DNA from: Fontisphaera persica
GTDB taxonomy: Bacteria > Verrucomicrobiota > Verrucomicrobiia > Limisphaerales > Fontisphaeraceae
DNA: 64,000 bases
Direction of reading: 5' to 3'
NCBI RefSeq assembly: GCF_024832785.1
Contig: NZ_CP116615.1
Span: 4,340,001 to 4,404,000, forward strand
Notes under the pieces: generated by a model
The model's input: only the letters and a program-made list of their open reading frames with translations
The model's database searches: none
Told to the model about the DNA's origin: nothing
Part shown: positions 27,701 through 35,710 of the stretch, piece by piece
How the letters are laid out: each line of letters begins with the position of its first letter
How positions within the stretch are numbered: the first letter of the stretch is position 1
Position numbers and translations under genes: made by a program

Positions 27701-28154
27701 CCGCAAGCGCGAAAATTACTGGGGCGTGCGCGATGGGCTGGACTGGCCCTGGCCCCCGGTCTCGCACACCGGCCCCAAGGCCATGCTCATCAATGGCTGG
27801 AGCGGCTCGGGCGGCGATTGCTTCCCCTATTACTTCAAGCAGGCGGGCCTCGGGCCGTTGATTGGCATGCGCACCTGGGGCGGCCTCATCGGCATGACCG
27901 GCACGCCGGCCCTGGTGGACAATGGCAGCGTCACCGCCCCCACCTTTGGCATCTACAACCTCAAGGGCGAGTGGATTATCGAAGGCTACGGCGTGGACCC
28001 GGACATCGAAGTCGTGGATGACCCCGCCCGTATGGCCCAGGGCGGCGACCCCCAACTGGAGCGGGCCGTGGACGAGCTGCTCAAGGCCCTCAAGAAAAAT
28101 CCGCCCACGCCCGTCAAGCGCCCCAAATACCCCAACCGCGCCGGCAAATCCTGA
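24792..28154 (+). CDS. secreted tricorn-type S41 protease with beta-propeller
   Basis: This is an 1120-residue exported relative of archaeal tricorn protease, which degrades oligopeptides. Order: signal peptide (about 1-32), a six- to seven-bladed PD40/WD40-like propeller (about 45-330) with repeats such as FPKFSPDGTQIAFSANYDGNTDIY, a second propeller-like part (about 330-560), a charged Lys/Glu/Pro linker near 565-610, a C1 helical domain, a PDZ-like domain (about 790-880), and an S41 peptidase core. The likely nucleophile is S1006 in NGWSGSGGD. Tail residues after 1100 are Lys/Pro-rich. Bacterial versions are common in Bacteroidetes, Planctomycetes and Verrucomicrobia and presumably process peptides in the periplasm. 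The domain ends are approximate. It converges with gltX, ten bases away. Confidence 0.9.
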   Translation: MNSLLSPPVQAVALLFSALIGSLPGPSPLRAADSPAMPAAIHAGLMRYADVSATQIVFVYGGDIWLAPKSGGVAVKLSSPPGEEMFPKFSPDGTQIAFSANYDGNTDIYIVPVTGGLPRRLTHHGAADRVIEWYPDGRSLLYATMMTSYKDRFNQLYRIPVTGGLPEKLPVPYGEFAALSPDAKILAYTPISVDFRTWKRYRGGMNPDIWLFDLEKNTARNLTRHDANDSLPMWRGDTLYFLSNRDAHGRDNLWAYDTRKERFRQLTAFQDYDVKFPSIGPADIVFECGGKLYLLDLATEKYQEVKIQVVTDQSTLKPRLENVSGYIHNAAVSPSGKRVIFEARGDVFSAPAENGVVRNLTRTSGVAERYPAWSPDGRWLAYFSDRTGEYELTLRPADGTGEEQTLTSLGPGYRYRPQWSPDSQKIVWIDQAMKIWLYDFAQKQTRMIDRQKWRYHGALHAFTVSWSPDSRWLAYDADKDNRQSCIVLYDTDKQQRHEVTSGFYDDREPVFDPDGKYLYLRTGRQFAPMYSELDNSWVYANTWRLAAVPLRRDVPSPLAPRNDEEPVKKEDAKEEPAKTDTAKTPEKSGDKPAEKPAPAATDKKPKPVTIDLEGFEERMVLLPPKAGRYADLCATSGKLIYRVLPRTGSDATASPAEFYDLEKRDTKRILDDADDLQLSANREKLLVRKDRTYAIIEPKENQNLNKKVDTSGFEALIDPPAEWRQIFMDAWRIERDYFYDPNLHGVDWQAMRERYGKMLNDCVTRWDVNYLIGELIAELNASHTYRSGGDVQRTPERGVGYLGCDFSFENGAYRIKKIIRAAPWDTEVTSPLLRPGLTNVQEGDYLLAVNGQPLDPAQDPWAAFQGLADKPVLLTVNDRPELKGAREVLVHTLASEARLRHLAWINENRLKVERLSQGRIGYVYVPDTGVHGQTELVRQFRAQITKDALIIDERFNSGGQIPDRFIELLSRKRENYWGVRDGLDWPWPPVSHTGPKAMLINGWSGSGGDCFPYYFKQAGLGPLIGMRTWGGLIGMTGTPALVDNGSVTAPTFGIYNLKGEWIIEGYGVDPDIEVVDDPARMAQGGDPQLERAVDELLKALKKNPPTPVKRPKYPNRAGKS

Positions 28155-28164
28155 AACCGGGCGC

Positions 28165-29511
28165 TCAGCCCATCCGCTCCAGGGCGCGGTCCAGGCGCTG
28201 CAACACCCGTTCTTTGCCCAGCACCTCCAGCAGGTGATACAGGCTGGGGCCGGCCGTCCGCCCCGTGCAGGCCAGGCGTGTGGGATGCACCAGCACCCCC
28301 GCCTTCACCCCGAGCTCGGCTGCCAGTTTTTTCAAGGTGGCCTCCAGCGTCGCTGCGTCAAAGGTGTCCAGTTGGGCAAAGGCTTCACGCAGCCGCGCCA
28401 GCCGCGGGCGGTTTTCCGGCGTGAACTCCTTTTGCGCGGCCTCCGGCTCGTAGCTCAATGCCTCCGTGAAATAAAATCCCGCAAACGCCGGCAGCTCCGC
28501 AAACAAATCTATCTTCTCTTTGCACGTGTCCAGCGCTGCTTTCACATACGGCAGCGGATAACGGTTGGTGTCAATCCCGGCATGGGCCAGCGCATGCACG
28601 GCCAGCTCGTAATACCGGTCCGGCGCCATGCGCGTGATGTACTCGCCATTCATCCAGACCAGTTTTTGGTAATCAAACCGGGCGTTGTGCCGCAACACCT
28701 GGGGCAGGTCAAACCGCTCAATCAGCTCTTCCCGGCTCATGATTTCCCGGTTGTCCTTGGGCGACCATCCCAGCAGGCACAGGTAGTTCACCACCGCTTC
28801 AGGCGCAAACCCCTCGGCCTGATACGTCGTCAGGCTGGCGCCCTTGTCCCGCTTGCTCATCTTCGAGCCGTCCTGATTCAGGATGAGCGGAATGTGCGCG
28901 TATTTGGGCGGCGTGACCCCGAACGCCCGGAACAGCGCCAGATGCTTGGAGGTGTTGCTGATGTGGTCCTCGCCGCGAATGACATGAGTGATTTGCATGT
29001 CAATATCGTCCACCACGTTCACCAGGTGAAACACCGGCTGCCCATCCGACCGCACAATCACAAAATCCGGGTCCAATTCCTCGCGGTCCGTCAGTTGCCG
29101 CTTGATTTCCCCCACCACCAAATCCTCAATAATCACCGGCTCGCGGCTCATCTTGAACTTGATGGCGCCATCCTTTTCGTAAGCGTGGCCCGCCCGCAAC
29201 AAATCCTGCACCCGGTCCATGTACAGCTCGCGCCGCTGGCTCTGAAAATACGGGCCGTAATCGCCCCGGCAGGGTCCGGTGGCCTCCGGCGTCAGCGGCC
29301 CCTCATCCCAGTCCAGCCCCAGCCAGTGCAAACCGTCCAGGATTACCCTGACCGCCTCCTCCGTATTCCGCGCCGCATCGGTGTCCTCAATGCGCAGGAT
29401 GAACTTTCCCCCATGATGCCGCGCAAACAGCCAGTTGAACAATGCCGTCCGGGCGCCCCCAATATGCAGGTAACCTGTCGGACTCGGCGCAAATCGCACA
29501 CGCACTTTCAT
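28165..29511 (-). CDS. gltX: glutamate--tRNA ligase
   Basis: This is a 448-residue class I glutamyl-tRNA synthetase, charging tRNA-Glu. The HIGH-type motif is YLHIGGAR at residues 14-21 after VRFAPSPTG, and the KMSKS-type motif is SKMSKRDKG at about 217-225. FILRIEDTDAARN and VVDDIDMQITHVIRGEDH are family signatures. The all-helical anticodon-binding C-terminal domain is present, though the protein is toward the short end for bacterial GluRS (about 450-500). Whether it is discriminating or also charges tRNA-Gln cannot be told here. The ATG at 29511 is clear. The 273-bp spacer to the divergent oxidoreductase gene should hold promoters for both genes. Confidence 0.96.
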   Translation of the reverse strand: MKVRVRFAPSPTGYLHIGGARTALFNWLFARHHGGKFILRIEDTDAARNTEEAVRVILDGLHWLGLDWDEGPLTPEATGPCRGDYGPYFQSQRRELYMDRVQDLLRAGHAYEKDGAIKFKMSREPVIIEDLVVGEIKRQLTDREELDPDFVIVRSDGQPVFHLVNVVDDIDMQITHVIRGEDHISNTSKHLALFRAFGVTPPKYAHIPLILNQDGSKMSKRDKGASLTTYQAEGFAPEAVVNYLCLLGWSPKDNREIMSREELIERFDLPQVLRHNARFDYQKLVWMNGEYITRMAPDRYYELAVHALAHAGIDTNRYPLPYVKAALDTCKEKIDLFAELPAFAGFYFTEALSYEPEAAQKEFTPENRPRLARLREAFAQLDTFDAATLEATLKKLAAELGVKAGVLVHPTRLACTGRTAGPSLYHLLEVLGKERVLQRLDRALERMG

Positions 29512-29784
29512 GCCTGGACTTTACCCCCGCGCACGCCCGGCGAAAAGCAGGAAGTCAGCCGGCCCTAACTTCCGCAAAGCGCGAGCGGGGGAGGGGAGGG
29601 CCAGGCCATTGCATGGTTGCCCAAACCCAGGGAGCCAGGCCGCGTTGTCGGACGCGCAGGGGGCACGGCGTGCGCCGGCGAATGTTGGCAGGTCCGAAAG
29701 ATGCCAGATTGACGGGCAGCGGCAGGCCGCTTGTTCAGTTTCGGACTTGAAAAACTGGATGGGCCCGACACACTACGCCCTACT

Positions 29785-31206
29785 ATGAACAATAAGTCCA
29801 AACCTCGCCCTTCACTTTCACGCCGCCATTTTTTGCGGACGGCCGCCGTCACCACCGCCGCCTTTTCCCTGGTCCCCCGCCACGTCCTGGGCGGACCGCG
29901 TTTTGTGCCCCCCAGTGAGAAGGTCAACATCGCCCTGGTGGGCGCCGGTGGCCAGGGCCGTACCAACGCCCGCAGTCTCTTCCAACAGGAGGATGCCCAG
30001 ATTATCGCCATTGCCGACCCGGCCGAATACTGGGAATTGAAGCGCTTTTATTACGGCGGCGTGGGCGGACGCAAGCCCGTCAAGGAGGAGATTGAAAAGC
30101 ATTACGCCCAAAAGACCCCCAACTTCAAGTGCGCCGAATACGAGGATTTCCGCGTGATGCTGGAAAAGGAAAAGGCCATTGACGCCATCCTCTGTGCCAC
30201 ACCGGACCACCTGCACGCCTATGTCAGCATCCTCGCCATGAAAATGGGCAAGCACGTCTATTGCGAAAAGCCCTTGACCCACAACATCTGGGAAGCTCGC
30301 ATGATGGCCAAAGTCGCCCGCGAAACCGGCGTGGCCACCCAGATGGGCAATCAGGGACACTCCGATGAAGGCATCCGCTCCACCTGCGAATGGATTTGGG
30401 ACGGCGCCATCGGGGAAATTCGCGAAGTCTGCGCCTGGACCGGCGCCGGCAAATGGATGAAAGAAAGCGGCCGGCCCTCCTCCCAGGACCCCGTCCCCAA
30501 GGGACTCAACTGGGATTTATGGCTCGGCCCGCGCGAGCCGCGCCCTTACCACAACAGCTACGCCCCGGTCTCTTGGCGCTCTTATTGGGATTTCGGTACC
30601 GCTGCCATTGGCGACATGGCCTGCCATAATCTGGACCCGGCTTTCATGGCGCTGGATTTGGCCGTGCCCGCCAGCGTCGAAGGTACCGCCTTCGGACTCG
30701 ATGAGTACACCTGTTACGAATGCGGCATGTTCACCTACAAATACCCCGCCCGCGGCCAGTTCCCGCCGCTGGTGGTGCGCTGGTTTGACGGCGGCCTGTA
30801 CCCCCCGCGGCCCGATGAATTGGAAGAAGGCGAGCAGATGGGCGCCAACAACAACGGCATCTACTTCGTGGGCACCAAAGGCGTCATCATCTGCCCCGGC
30901 TGGGCCGGCAACCCGCGCATCTGGCCTGATTCCTTGATGCAGGCCTACAAACGCCCCCCCAAAAAAATCAAGCGCGTCAAGGGTCATCACCGCGACTGGC
31001 TCGACGCCTGCAAGGGTGGCGAACCGGCCAGCGCCAACTTCGAGTACGGCGCCAAACTCACCGAAGTCGTCCTCCTGGGCACGGTGGCCCTGCGCACCCG
31101 CAAGAAGATTTATTGGGATGCCGCCAACATGAAGGCCACCAATGCGCCCGAGGCCGACCGCTTCCTCAAGGGCACCTACCGCAAGGGATGGGAACTGCCG
31201 GTCTAA
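29785..31206 (+). CDS. Tat-exported Gfo/Idh/MocA oxidoreductase
   Basis: This is a 473-residue NAD(P)-dependent oxidoreductase with a twin-arginine signal (SRRHFLRTAAVTTAAFSLV), so it is exported folded with its cofactor. After the signal comes the Rossmann motif NIALVGAGGQGRTNARSLF and the EKP-containing YCEKPLTHNIWEARMM. The C-terminal domain begins near ANFEYGAKLTEVV. Such proteins are greatly expanded in Verrucomicrobiota, Planctomycetota and Lentisphaerota and are thought to oxidise sugars or glycosides (3-keto-glycoside pathways). The substrate of this one is unknown. I start at the ATG at 29785, which opens MNNKSKPRPSLSRRHF; the frame further upstream is not conserved-looking. A clear terminator follows. 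Confidence 0.9.
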   Translation: MNNKSKPRPSLSRRHFLRTAAVTTAAFSLVPRHVLGGPRFVPPSEKVNIALVGAGGQGRTNARSLFQQEDAQIIAIADPAEYWELKRFYYGGVGGRKPVKEEIEKHYAQKTPNFKCAEYEDFRVMLEKEKAIDAILCATPDHLHAYVSILAMKMGKHVYCEKPLTHNIWEARMMAKVARETGVATQMGNQGHSDEGIRSTCEWIWDGAIGEIREVCAWTGAGKWMKESGRPSSQDPVPKGLNWDLWLGPREPRPYHNSYAPVSWRSYWDFGTAAIGDMACHNLDPAFMALDLAVPASVEGTAFGLDEYTCYECGMFTYKYPARGQFPPLVVRWFDGGLYPPRPDELEEGEQMGANNNGIYFVGTKGVIICPGWAGNPRIWPDSLMQAYKRPPKKIKRVKGHHRDWLDACKGGEPASANFEYGAKLTEVVLLGTVALRTRKKIYWDAANMKATNAPEADRFLKGTYRKGWELPV

Positions 31207-31227
31207 TCCCCCAATAAAATCGCATGA

Positions 31228-31260
31228 GGACGGGCGGCCCCAGGCCCCCGTCCTTTTTTT
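31228..31260 (+). terminator. rho-independent terminator of the Tat oxidoreductase gene
   Basis: GGACGGG at 31228-31234 pairs with CCCGTCC at 31247-31253, with four further inner pairs after a bulge. The stem is followed at once by seven T (31254-31260). It lies 22 bases after the stop codon at 31206. Confidence 0.85.
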
Positions 31261-31295
31261 GGTTCCGACCACCCCCAAAGCGTCAGCCCGGCGGC

Positions 31296-32453
31296 TCAGG
31301 CGAGTTTCAAGCCCAGCGCCTCAGCCACCACGGTGTCCACCACCGGCTTGCCCTCCACCCAGCGGCGATTCAGGCCAAAGCCTTCATCCCAGCCCCACAC
31401 CGCCCACCCAATGCGGTTTTCGGCCAGCACCTGCCCGAAGTCCCGGAACCAATTCGCCCGATGCTCCGGCTTGGCGTGGGGCGGAAAGACCCCAAACTCG
31501 CCGCAGTAGAGCGGCACCCCATTCCGCGCCCCCCACTCAATGCCTTCCTTGAACCGCGCCGCCAGCCGCTCCTTGTTCCAGCGTTGGCGGCCATAGTTTT
31601 CCAGCATCCGCTGCGAAGAGGGGCGGTCCGCCAGCGCCGGCAGCAGCGGCGCCACCGCTTCCGGACTCGAAGGATAGGGCACCTGCCGCAGTGGTTTGAC
31701 ATCCTCACCCGCCCACGTGGCCCCCTGATGGGTGAAGGGAAACGGGTCGTAGCAGTGAAACGAGTAAATGACGTTTTTATCCGGCAGCAGCTTCAGCTTC
31801 CGCAAACCATCAATGCCGCCCCAATTCGGCCCCGAAGTCATGATGGTATGCTCCGGCGCGCTGGCGCGAATCGCCTCGGCCAGCCGTGCATTCAGCCCAT
31901 TCCATTCCTCCTCCCGCCGGTCAAACACCGGCTCGTTGATGATTTCCAGGATGGTCCAATCAGGGTCAAACGCCTTCAACCGCGCTGCCAGCGCCGACCA
32001 AAACTTGACGAACGCATTTTGCCACTCGGGATTCACCTCCGCCGCCCGGTCTTCATTGTGAATATCCACCACCACTGCAAGCTGGGCTTTGTGAAAACGG
32101 CGAATGGCAGCTTCCAGTTGCGCCCCGCGTTCTTCCAGAATCGCGCCGGTGGTCTGCTCCATGATTACCCGCGGCGCCACGCACAGCCGCACATGCTTCA
32201 AGCCCATTCGCGCCATCAATGCCGCCTCGCCCTCCCCAATGTAATTCTGGAAATGCTCCGGCGTGTTGCGCGCCGGAAAGCGAAACCAACGGCAGACGTT
32301 GGCGCCGGTGGCCAGGCGCTGAAGCCGGACGGCGGGCACCCCTGCGGGGGCCGCCGCCCCTTGCAACCAGGGACGCCAGGCCAGCAAACCTCCGGCGAGC
32401 AGAGCGGATTGCCGCAGAAACACGCGGCGTGGCGAGGTGTATTGACTTTTCAT
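31296..32453 (-). CDS. Tat-signalled GH5 family glycoside hydrolase
   Basis: This is a 385-residue secreted beta-glycanase of clan GH-A, closest to family GH5 cellulase-type enzymes. A Tat-like signal (RRVFLRQSALLAGGLLAW) opens the protein. The barrel shows the active-site-linked VVVDIHNED (H132), the acid/base Glu174 in LEIINEPVF and the nucleophile Glu319 in LYCGEFGVF. Substrates in this family include cellulose, mannan and xyloglucan; nothing in the sequence decides among them. There is no carbohydrate-binding domain. The ATG at 32451-32453 opens the signal directly. It lies 148 bp downstream of the large secreted protein gene on the same strand, and both may belong to a polysaccharide-degrading region. 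Confidence 0.88.
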   Translation of the reverse strand: MKSQYTSPRRVFLRQSALLAGGLLAWRPWLQGAAAPAGVPAVRLQRLATGANVCRWFRFPARNTPEHFQNYIGEGEAALMARMGLKHVRLCVAPRVIMEQTTGAILEERGAQLEAAIRRFHKAQLAVVVDIHNEDRAAEVNPEWQNAFVKFWSALAARLKAFDPDWTILEIINEPVFDRREEEWNGLNARLAEAIRASAPEHTIMTSGPNWGGIDGLRKLKLLPDKNVIYSFHCYDPFPFTHQGATWAGEDVKPLRQVPYPSSPEAVAPLLPALADRPSSQRMLENYGRQRWNKERLAARFKEGIEWGARNGVPLYCGEFGVFPPHAKPEHRANWFRDFGQVLAENRIGWAVWGWDEGFGLNRRWVEGKPVVDTVVAEALGLKLA

Positions 32454-32601
32454 GGCCTCGTTTTAGCCGATGCGCCCACAGCCGCAAAGCCTTTTCGCTG
32501 GCAGCCCCCGCCCAAACCTCACCCCCGGGACAGGCGCGCCGCAAATGTGGGGCCGGGCGTGCCCATCCTGCGCGGGATGGCTTCTTCGCATCCTTTCCTT
32601 A

Positions 32602-35043
32602 CTAATCGTAGCTTAAAGTCGCCGAAGCGGTCAGGGCGGTTTGTGGCACCAGGCGCACCCAGTAAGCCCCAAAGGCGAGGGGGAACTCGAAACGGAGGGA
32701 CTTCCCTGCCGGTGCTTCCACCTCGAATACTTTGGCCCACTGTCCGTTGCCGGCGATATCAGCCTCAATGCGAAAACGTGCAGCCGTCTGGCTGGAGTGG
32801 GTAATCACCAGGGTCTTGCGGTCAAAACCGGTCATCAGGCAGGCATCACTGGCTTCCCCGGCGGCCAGGTCTTTTTTGCGCCACACGTCCAGGGTGCCGC
32901 GAGGTTTGCCCAGGAACCAAAGGTCGTCCACTACGCCCACCCACAGGGCGCATTGGCCATCGGCACTGCGCACGATGTGCGGGCCGCTGGCCGCTGGGAC
33001 CACCCCGCTCAGCACCAGCAGGCCGCGATAACTGGCAAAATCCAGGATGCGGCAGTTGTGCGTGGCAATGGGGCGCAGTTTCGGGAAGCCTCCCGCGTTT
33101 TCGGCAGGCATCTCATAGAATATGCCGGCCACGTTCAGCAGATTGCGCTCAGTACAAACCTCACGGCAGACCCGCTCTGGCCCCAGCGGCCCGGGCATGG
33201 ACATGGCGGGGTCGCCGACCGGCAGCCGCCAGCGGCGCCCGGTGGCATCGGTGTAAATGGCCGCCCCTTCCTCCATCCGGATGAGCGGCGGCGCCAGGGC
33301 CACCGCTTTGGCCGTCCAGGCCGCGCCGGCGGGGTCATTGGTGCGCGTCAGGCGCAGCTCGCCATCCAGGTCATAGACCCCCACTTCCCCTTGGGCAGTG
33401 CGCGCCAAAAAGCGCAAAGTGCGGTGGTCTTCCCCACGGGCGTGCAGCAAACCGCCGGAGCATCGCATGTCATGTGGCCGGGCCAGCCCATCAAATCGCG
33501 CATCCGCCCGAGCCGGGCGCCGGTCCTCCCCACGACCATGGAAAAACGCCGTGAGTCGAGTGGCATTACCGGTCGGGCGCAGCCGCATCCATACCCCCGG
33601 CTCATCATCAAGAAATAGACAAATCCCCTCACCGGGTGGGACCACCAGTCTCTGGCCCTGATGCCATTGGCCACTGCCGTCAAGGTCCCATTCCACTTCC
33701 AGCGTCAGTTCTTGCGTCCCGCCGTGGTGCAAAAACAACATGCGGTGTTTGAAGCCGGCCAGCAGATACGGCTCGCTCGTGGTGCCGGCCGGTACGTCGT
33801 CGTCCAACCACACCGCTCCCCGTCCCAAAGGCGGCCCGAAGTGGTCCAGTTCCTCCGGGCGGACGAACCACAAGTTGGATTGAGATTTGCCCGGCGCCGC
33901 AAGGTTGCCTTTGAGCGGATGCCGGTTGAGAAACTCGCTGCGGGCGGTGTCGTCACACCCCATGACAATCCGGTCACCCCATCGGCAAAAATCGCCAATG
34001 ACCTTGAGGTAGGTGGAGCGGGGGGTCAACCCGGCGCTTCGGCGGTGGGAAAAGGTTTTGGGGAAACGCCAGAAACTGCCGTGCATCGTCATGAGCAGCG
34101 CGTCCTCCCCGATGTCCCGGATGCGTGGCCACTCGGTGTTCCAACCGTGCGCCCCGTCATAGGTGTGGCTGGCTTTGGGCAGGCGCCAGGCCTGCCAGCG
34201 GCCGTCTTCCAGGGTCATCAGGATGAGCGAGCGGTGGTCCCACCCAATGCTCCATAGGCGGTCGTCCCCGGCAGGATTACCTTCCAGACCGCCAGGGCCG
34301 GTGACTTCGGTGAATTGATTCCGGCGCACCACGGTCCATGCCGGCGCTTTGCCGTCCCACTCGGCCAGACAACCGCTGGGGACCTCCGGACGCCGCTGAG
34401 CTTCGGCGCCATGCTCGCCGTTGTTGGCGTAAACGTAGCGCCCTTGGGCGGAGTAAAAGCCCTTCCCATGGTAACCGGGCAGGTTGGCATGGCGGCCCGC
34501 TTGCCGCTGTTCGTCAGCCCAGAGTTCCGTCACGGTCAAGGTCTGCACATCCACTTCATAAATCCCCTCTTCCATCGTGGCATAGACCACCTTCCGGGCC
34601 GGTTCAGTGAGGTGCCGCGCCACACCGGTGTGCCGGCCAAACATGCGAGAATAGGGGATGACGCGCACCTGCCCGCGGGCGTCAATCGCATACGGCCCAA
34701 TAAAAAGTTGCTGCGACTCGCGATGAATGAAACGGTTGGCCGGCGTCCCCCCAATGCTTTCCGGCCGGATGACGGCTTGCAAGTCAGGGGTGATTTCGTA
34801 CAGCTTGTCCGTGCTCCCTTGCGGCTTGTGCGGCGCGTAGGTCACCACCCATAAACGTCCGGCCCAAGGCACCACCGCCCCCACCCCGCATTCATCCTCT
34901 TCATTAAACATGCACAGGTGCGGATAGATGCCGGAAATGACCACCGGGGCCGCCGCCGGCATCAACCCGGCCCCAAAAAGAAAACAGAAAAGGCAAAACA
35001 ACCCGCACCACCTGGACTTCTTCGTGAAGGCTAAACTGTGCAT
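32602..35043 (-). CDS. large secreted protein of unknown function, propeller-like
   Basis: This is an 813-residue exported protein I do not recognise. A signal peptide spans about residues 1-31 (GLFCLFCFLFGAGLMPAAA). The first ~350 residues have the rhythm of a beta-propeller (short strands ending in W-x-D/N turns, e.g. RLWVVTYAPH, RLWSIGWDHRSLILMTL). The middle has a beta-sandwich-like part with LEVEWDLDGSGQW, and a related unit RIEADIAGNGQW recurs near the end, which suggests duplicated beta domains. No catalytic signature is seen. The ATG at 35041-35043 is set by AAGGAG six bases upstream; the frame extends only to a TTG further up. It diverges from the feo operon across a 333-bp spacer and is followed by the GH5 gene. 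Confidence 0.7.
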   Translation of the reverse strand: MHSLAFTKKSRWCGLFCLFCFLFGAGLMPAAAPVVISGIYPHLCMFNEEDECGVGAVVPWAGRLWVVTYAPHKPQGSTDKLYEITPDLQAVIRPESIGGTPANRFIHRESQQLFIGPYAIDARGQVRVIPYSRMFGRHTGVARHLTEPARKVVYATMEEGIYEVDVQTLTVTELWADEQRQAGRHANLPGYHGKGFYSAQGRYVYANNGEHGAEAQRRPEVPSGCLAEWDGKAPAWTVVRRNQFTEVTGPGGLEGNPAGDDRLWSIGWDHRSLILMTLEDGRWQAWRLPKASHTYDGAHGWNTEWPRIRDIGEDALLMTMHGSFWRFPKTFSHRRSAGLTPRSTYLKVIGDFCRWGDRIVMGCDDTARSEFLNRHPLKGNLAAPGKSQSNLWFVRPEELDHFGPPLGRGAVWLDDDVPAGTTSEPYLLAGFKHRMLFLHHGGTQELTLEVEWDLDGSGQWHQGQRLVVPPGEGICLFLDDEPGVWMRLRPTGNATRLTAFFHGRGEDRRPARADARFDGLARPHDMRCSGGLLHARGEDHRTLRFLARTAQGEVGVYDLDGELRLTRTNDPAGAAWTAKAVALAPPLIRMEEGAAIYTDATGRRWRLPVGDPAMSMPGPLGPERVCREVCTERNLLNVAGIFYEMPAENAGGFPKLRPIATHNCRILDFASYRGLLVLSGVVPAASGPHIVRSADGQCALWVGVVDDLWFLGKPRGTLDVWRKKDLAAGEASDACLMTGFDRKTLVITHSSQTAARFRIEADIAGNGQWAKVFEVEAPAGKSLRFEFPLAFGAYWVRLVPQTALTASATLSYD

Positions 35044-35376
35044 AGGGCGCTCCTTATCCAATCCCTACATGCTGGGGCCGGTCAAGCGATTTGCGCGCCG
35101 CGGACGCCCCGCAGGCGCACTCCTTCCGCGCCAGGCGAGGGCGGTGTTGGTCAAGGCGAACCACGAGGAGATGGTCATGTTTCTTTCCGTCGGCTTCTCC
35201 TCGCTGGCTTGGGACACATTTGCTCTAAGGGGGGTATGGTGTGGCCATCAACACGCCGAAGTCTTGCTCGGCCGCCGGCTGTGATGGGGAAAAACTTGCC
35301 CCAAGTCAAATCGGACGAAAAATATCCTGTTTCTTCACTTGAAACTCAGTCTCAATTGGTCTATGGTGTCCTCGCT
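35044..35376. other. 333-bp divergent spacer upstream of the feo operon
   Basis: This gap lies between the large secreted protein gene (minus strand) and the feo operon (plus strand). Its left end carries the AAGGAG ribosome binding site of the minus-strand gene. Its right end holds the Fur-like palindrome and promoter described separately (35339-35367). An in-frame ATG at 35284 could lengthen the first feo gene, but the operator would then lie inside the coding region. I see nothing else convincing in the middle. Confidence 0.6.
35339..35367 (+). promoter_or_regulatory. feo promoter overlapped by a Fur-like operator
   Basis: A 17-base near-palindrome TTGAAACTCAGTCTCAA (35339-35355) has 7 of 8 complementary positions per arm around a central C. 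Its core TGAAACT-C-AGTCTCA matches 11 of 14 positions of the known 7-1-7 Fur box (TGATAAT-n-ATTATCA). The left arm includes a -35-like TTGAAA (35339-35344). Exactly 17 bases later is TATGGT (35362-35367), a good -10. Binding there would block RNA polymerase, as expected for iron repression. The predicted transcription start (about 35374) is only a few bases before the GTG at 35377, so the transcript would be nearly leaderless. Confidence 0.65.
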
Positions 35377-35676
35377 GTGAGCAAAAAACCACATCTGGTG
35401 GTGCGCGAGTGGAAAGATTGTCCTCATCCGGACGTCTGTCCGCTGGCGCACTGTTTGGCGGGGACCTCCGCGCGCATCAAGCGGCTTTCACTCACGCCGG
35501 AGGTGGCCGAACGCTTGCGCGAGATGGGGGTTTTTGAGGAGCAGGAGGTGCGGTTGGTGCTCAAGGGTAACAATTTGATTTGCAAGGTGTGCAATGCCCG
35601 CGTGGGCATCAGCAAGCGGCTGGCGGAGCAAATTTTGGTGAAACCGTTGAACGGGGCGGGCAAAGCGGCCAGTTAA
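35377..35676 (+). CDS. Cys-rich FeoA-like protein
   Basis: This is a 99-residue protein whose C-terminal ~70 residues resemble the SH3-like FeoA domain (RIKRLSLTPEVAERLREMGVFEEQEVRLV ... ISKRLAEQILV, given here in pieces). The N-terminal part is unusual: C15, C21 and C26 in a DCPHPDVCPLAHCLAG-like stretch, and C69/C72 form a CKVC pair inside the domain. Five cysteines suggest metal or iron-sulfur binding, in the manner proposed for FeoC, but that is inference. I chose the GTG at 35377 because the promoter and operator end just before it. The ATG at 35284 would add 31 unconserved residues and place the operator inside the gene. It is the first gene of the operon, 34 bp before feoA. Confidence 0.7.
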   Translation: MSKKPHLVVREWKDCPHPDVCPLAHCLAGTSARIKRLSLTPEVAERLREMGVFEEQEVRLVLKGNNLICKVCNARVGISKRLAEQILVKPLNGAGKAAS

Positions 35677-35710
35677 CCGCTTCCGGGAAATCCTCCGCGC
35701 GAAAGGATCC

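Noticed and set aside
29747-29785. Promoter for the first Tat oxidoreductase gene
   Set aside because: A TTGAAA at 29747-29752 exists but no good -10 lies at the right spacing before the ATG.
35284-35376. Upstream ATG start for the first feo gene
   Set aside because: It would place the palindromic operator and the promoter inside the coding region, and the extra residues look unconserved.
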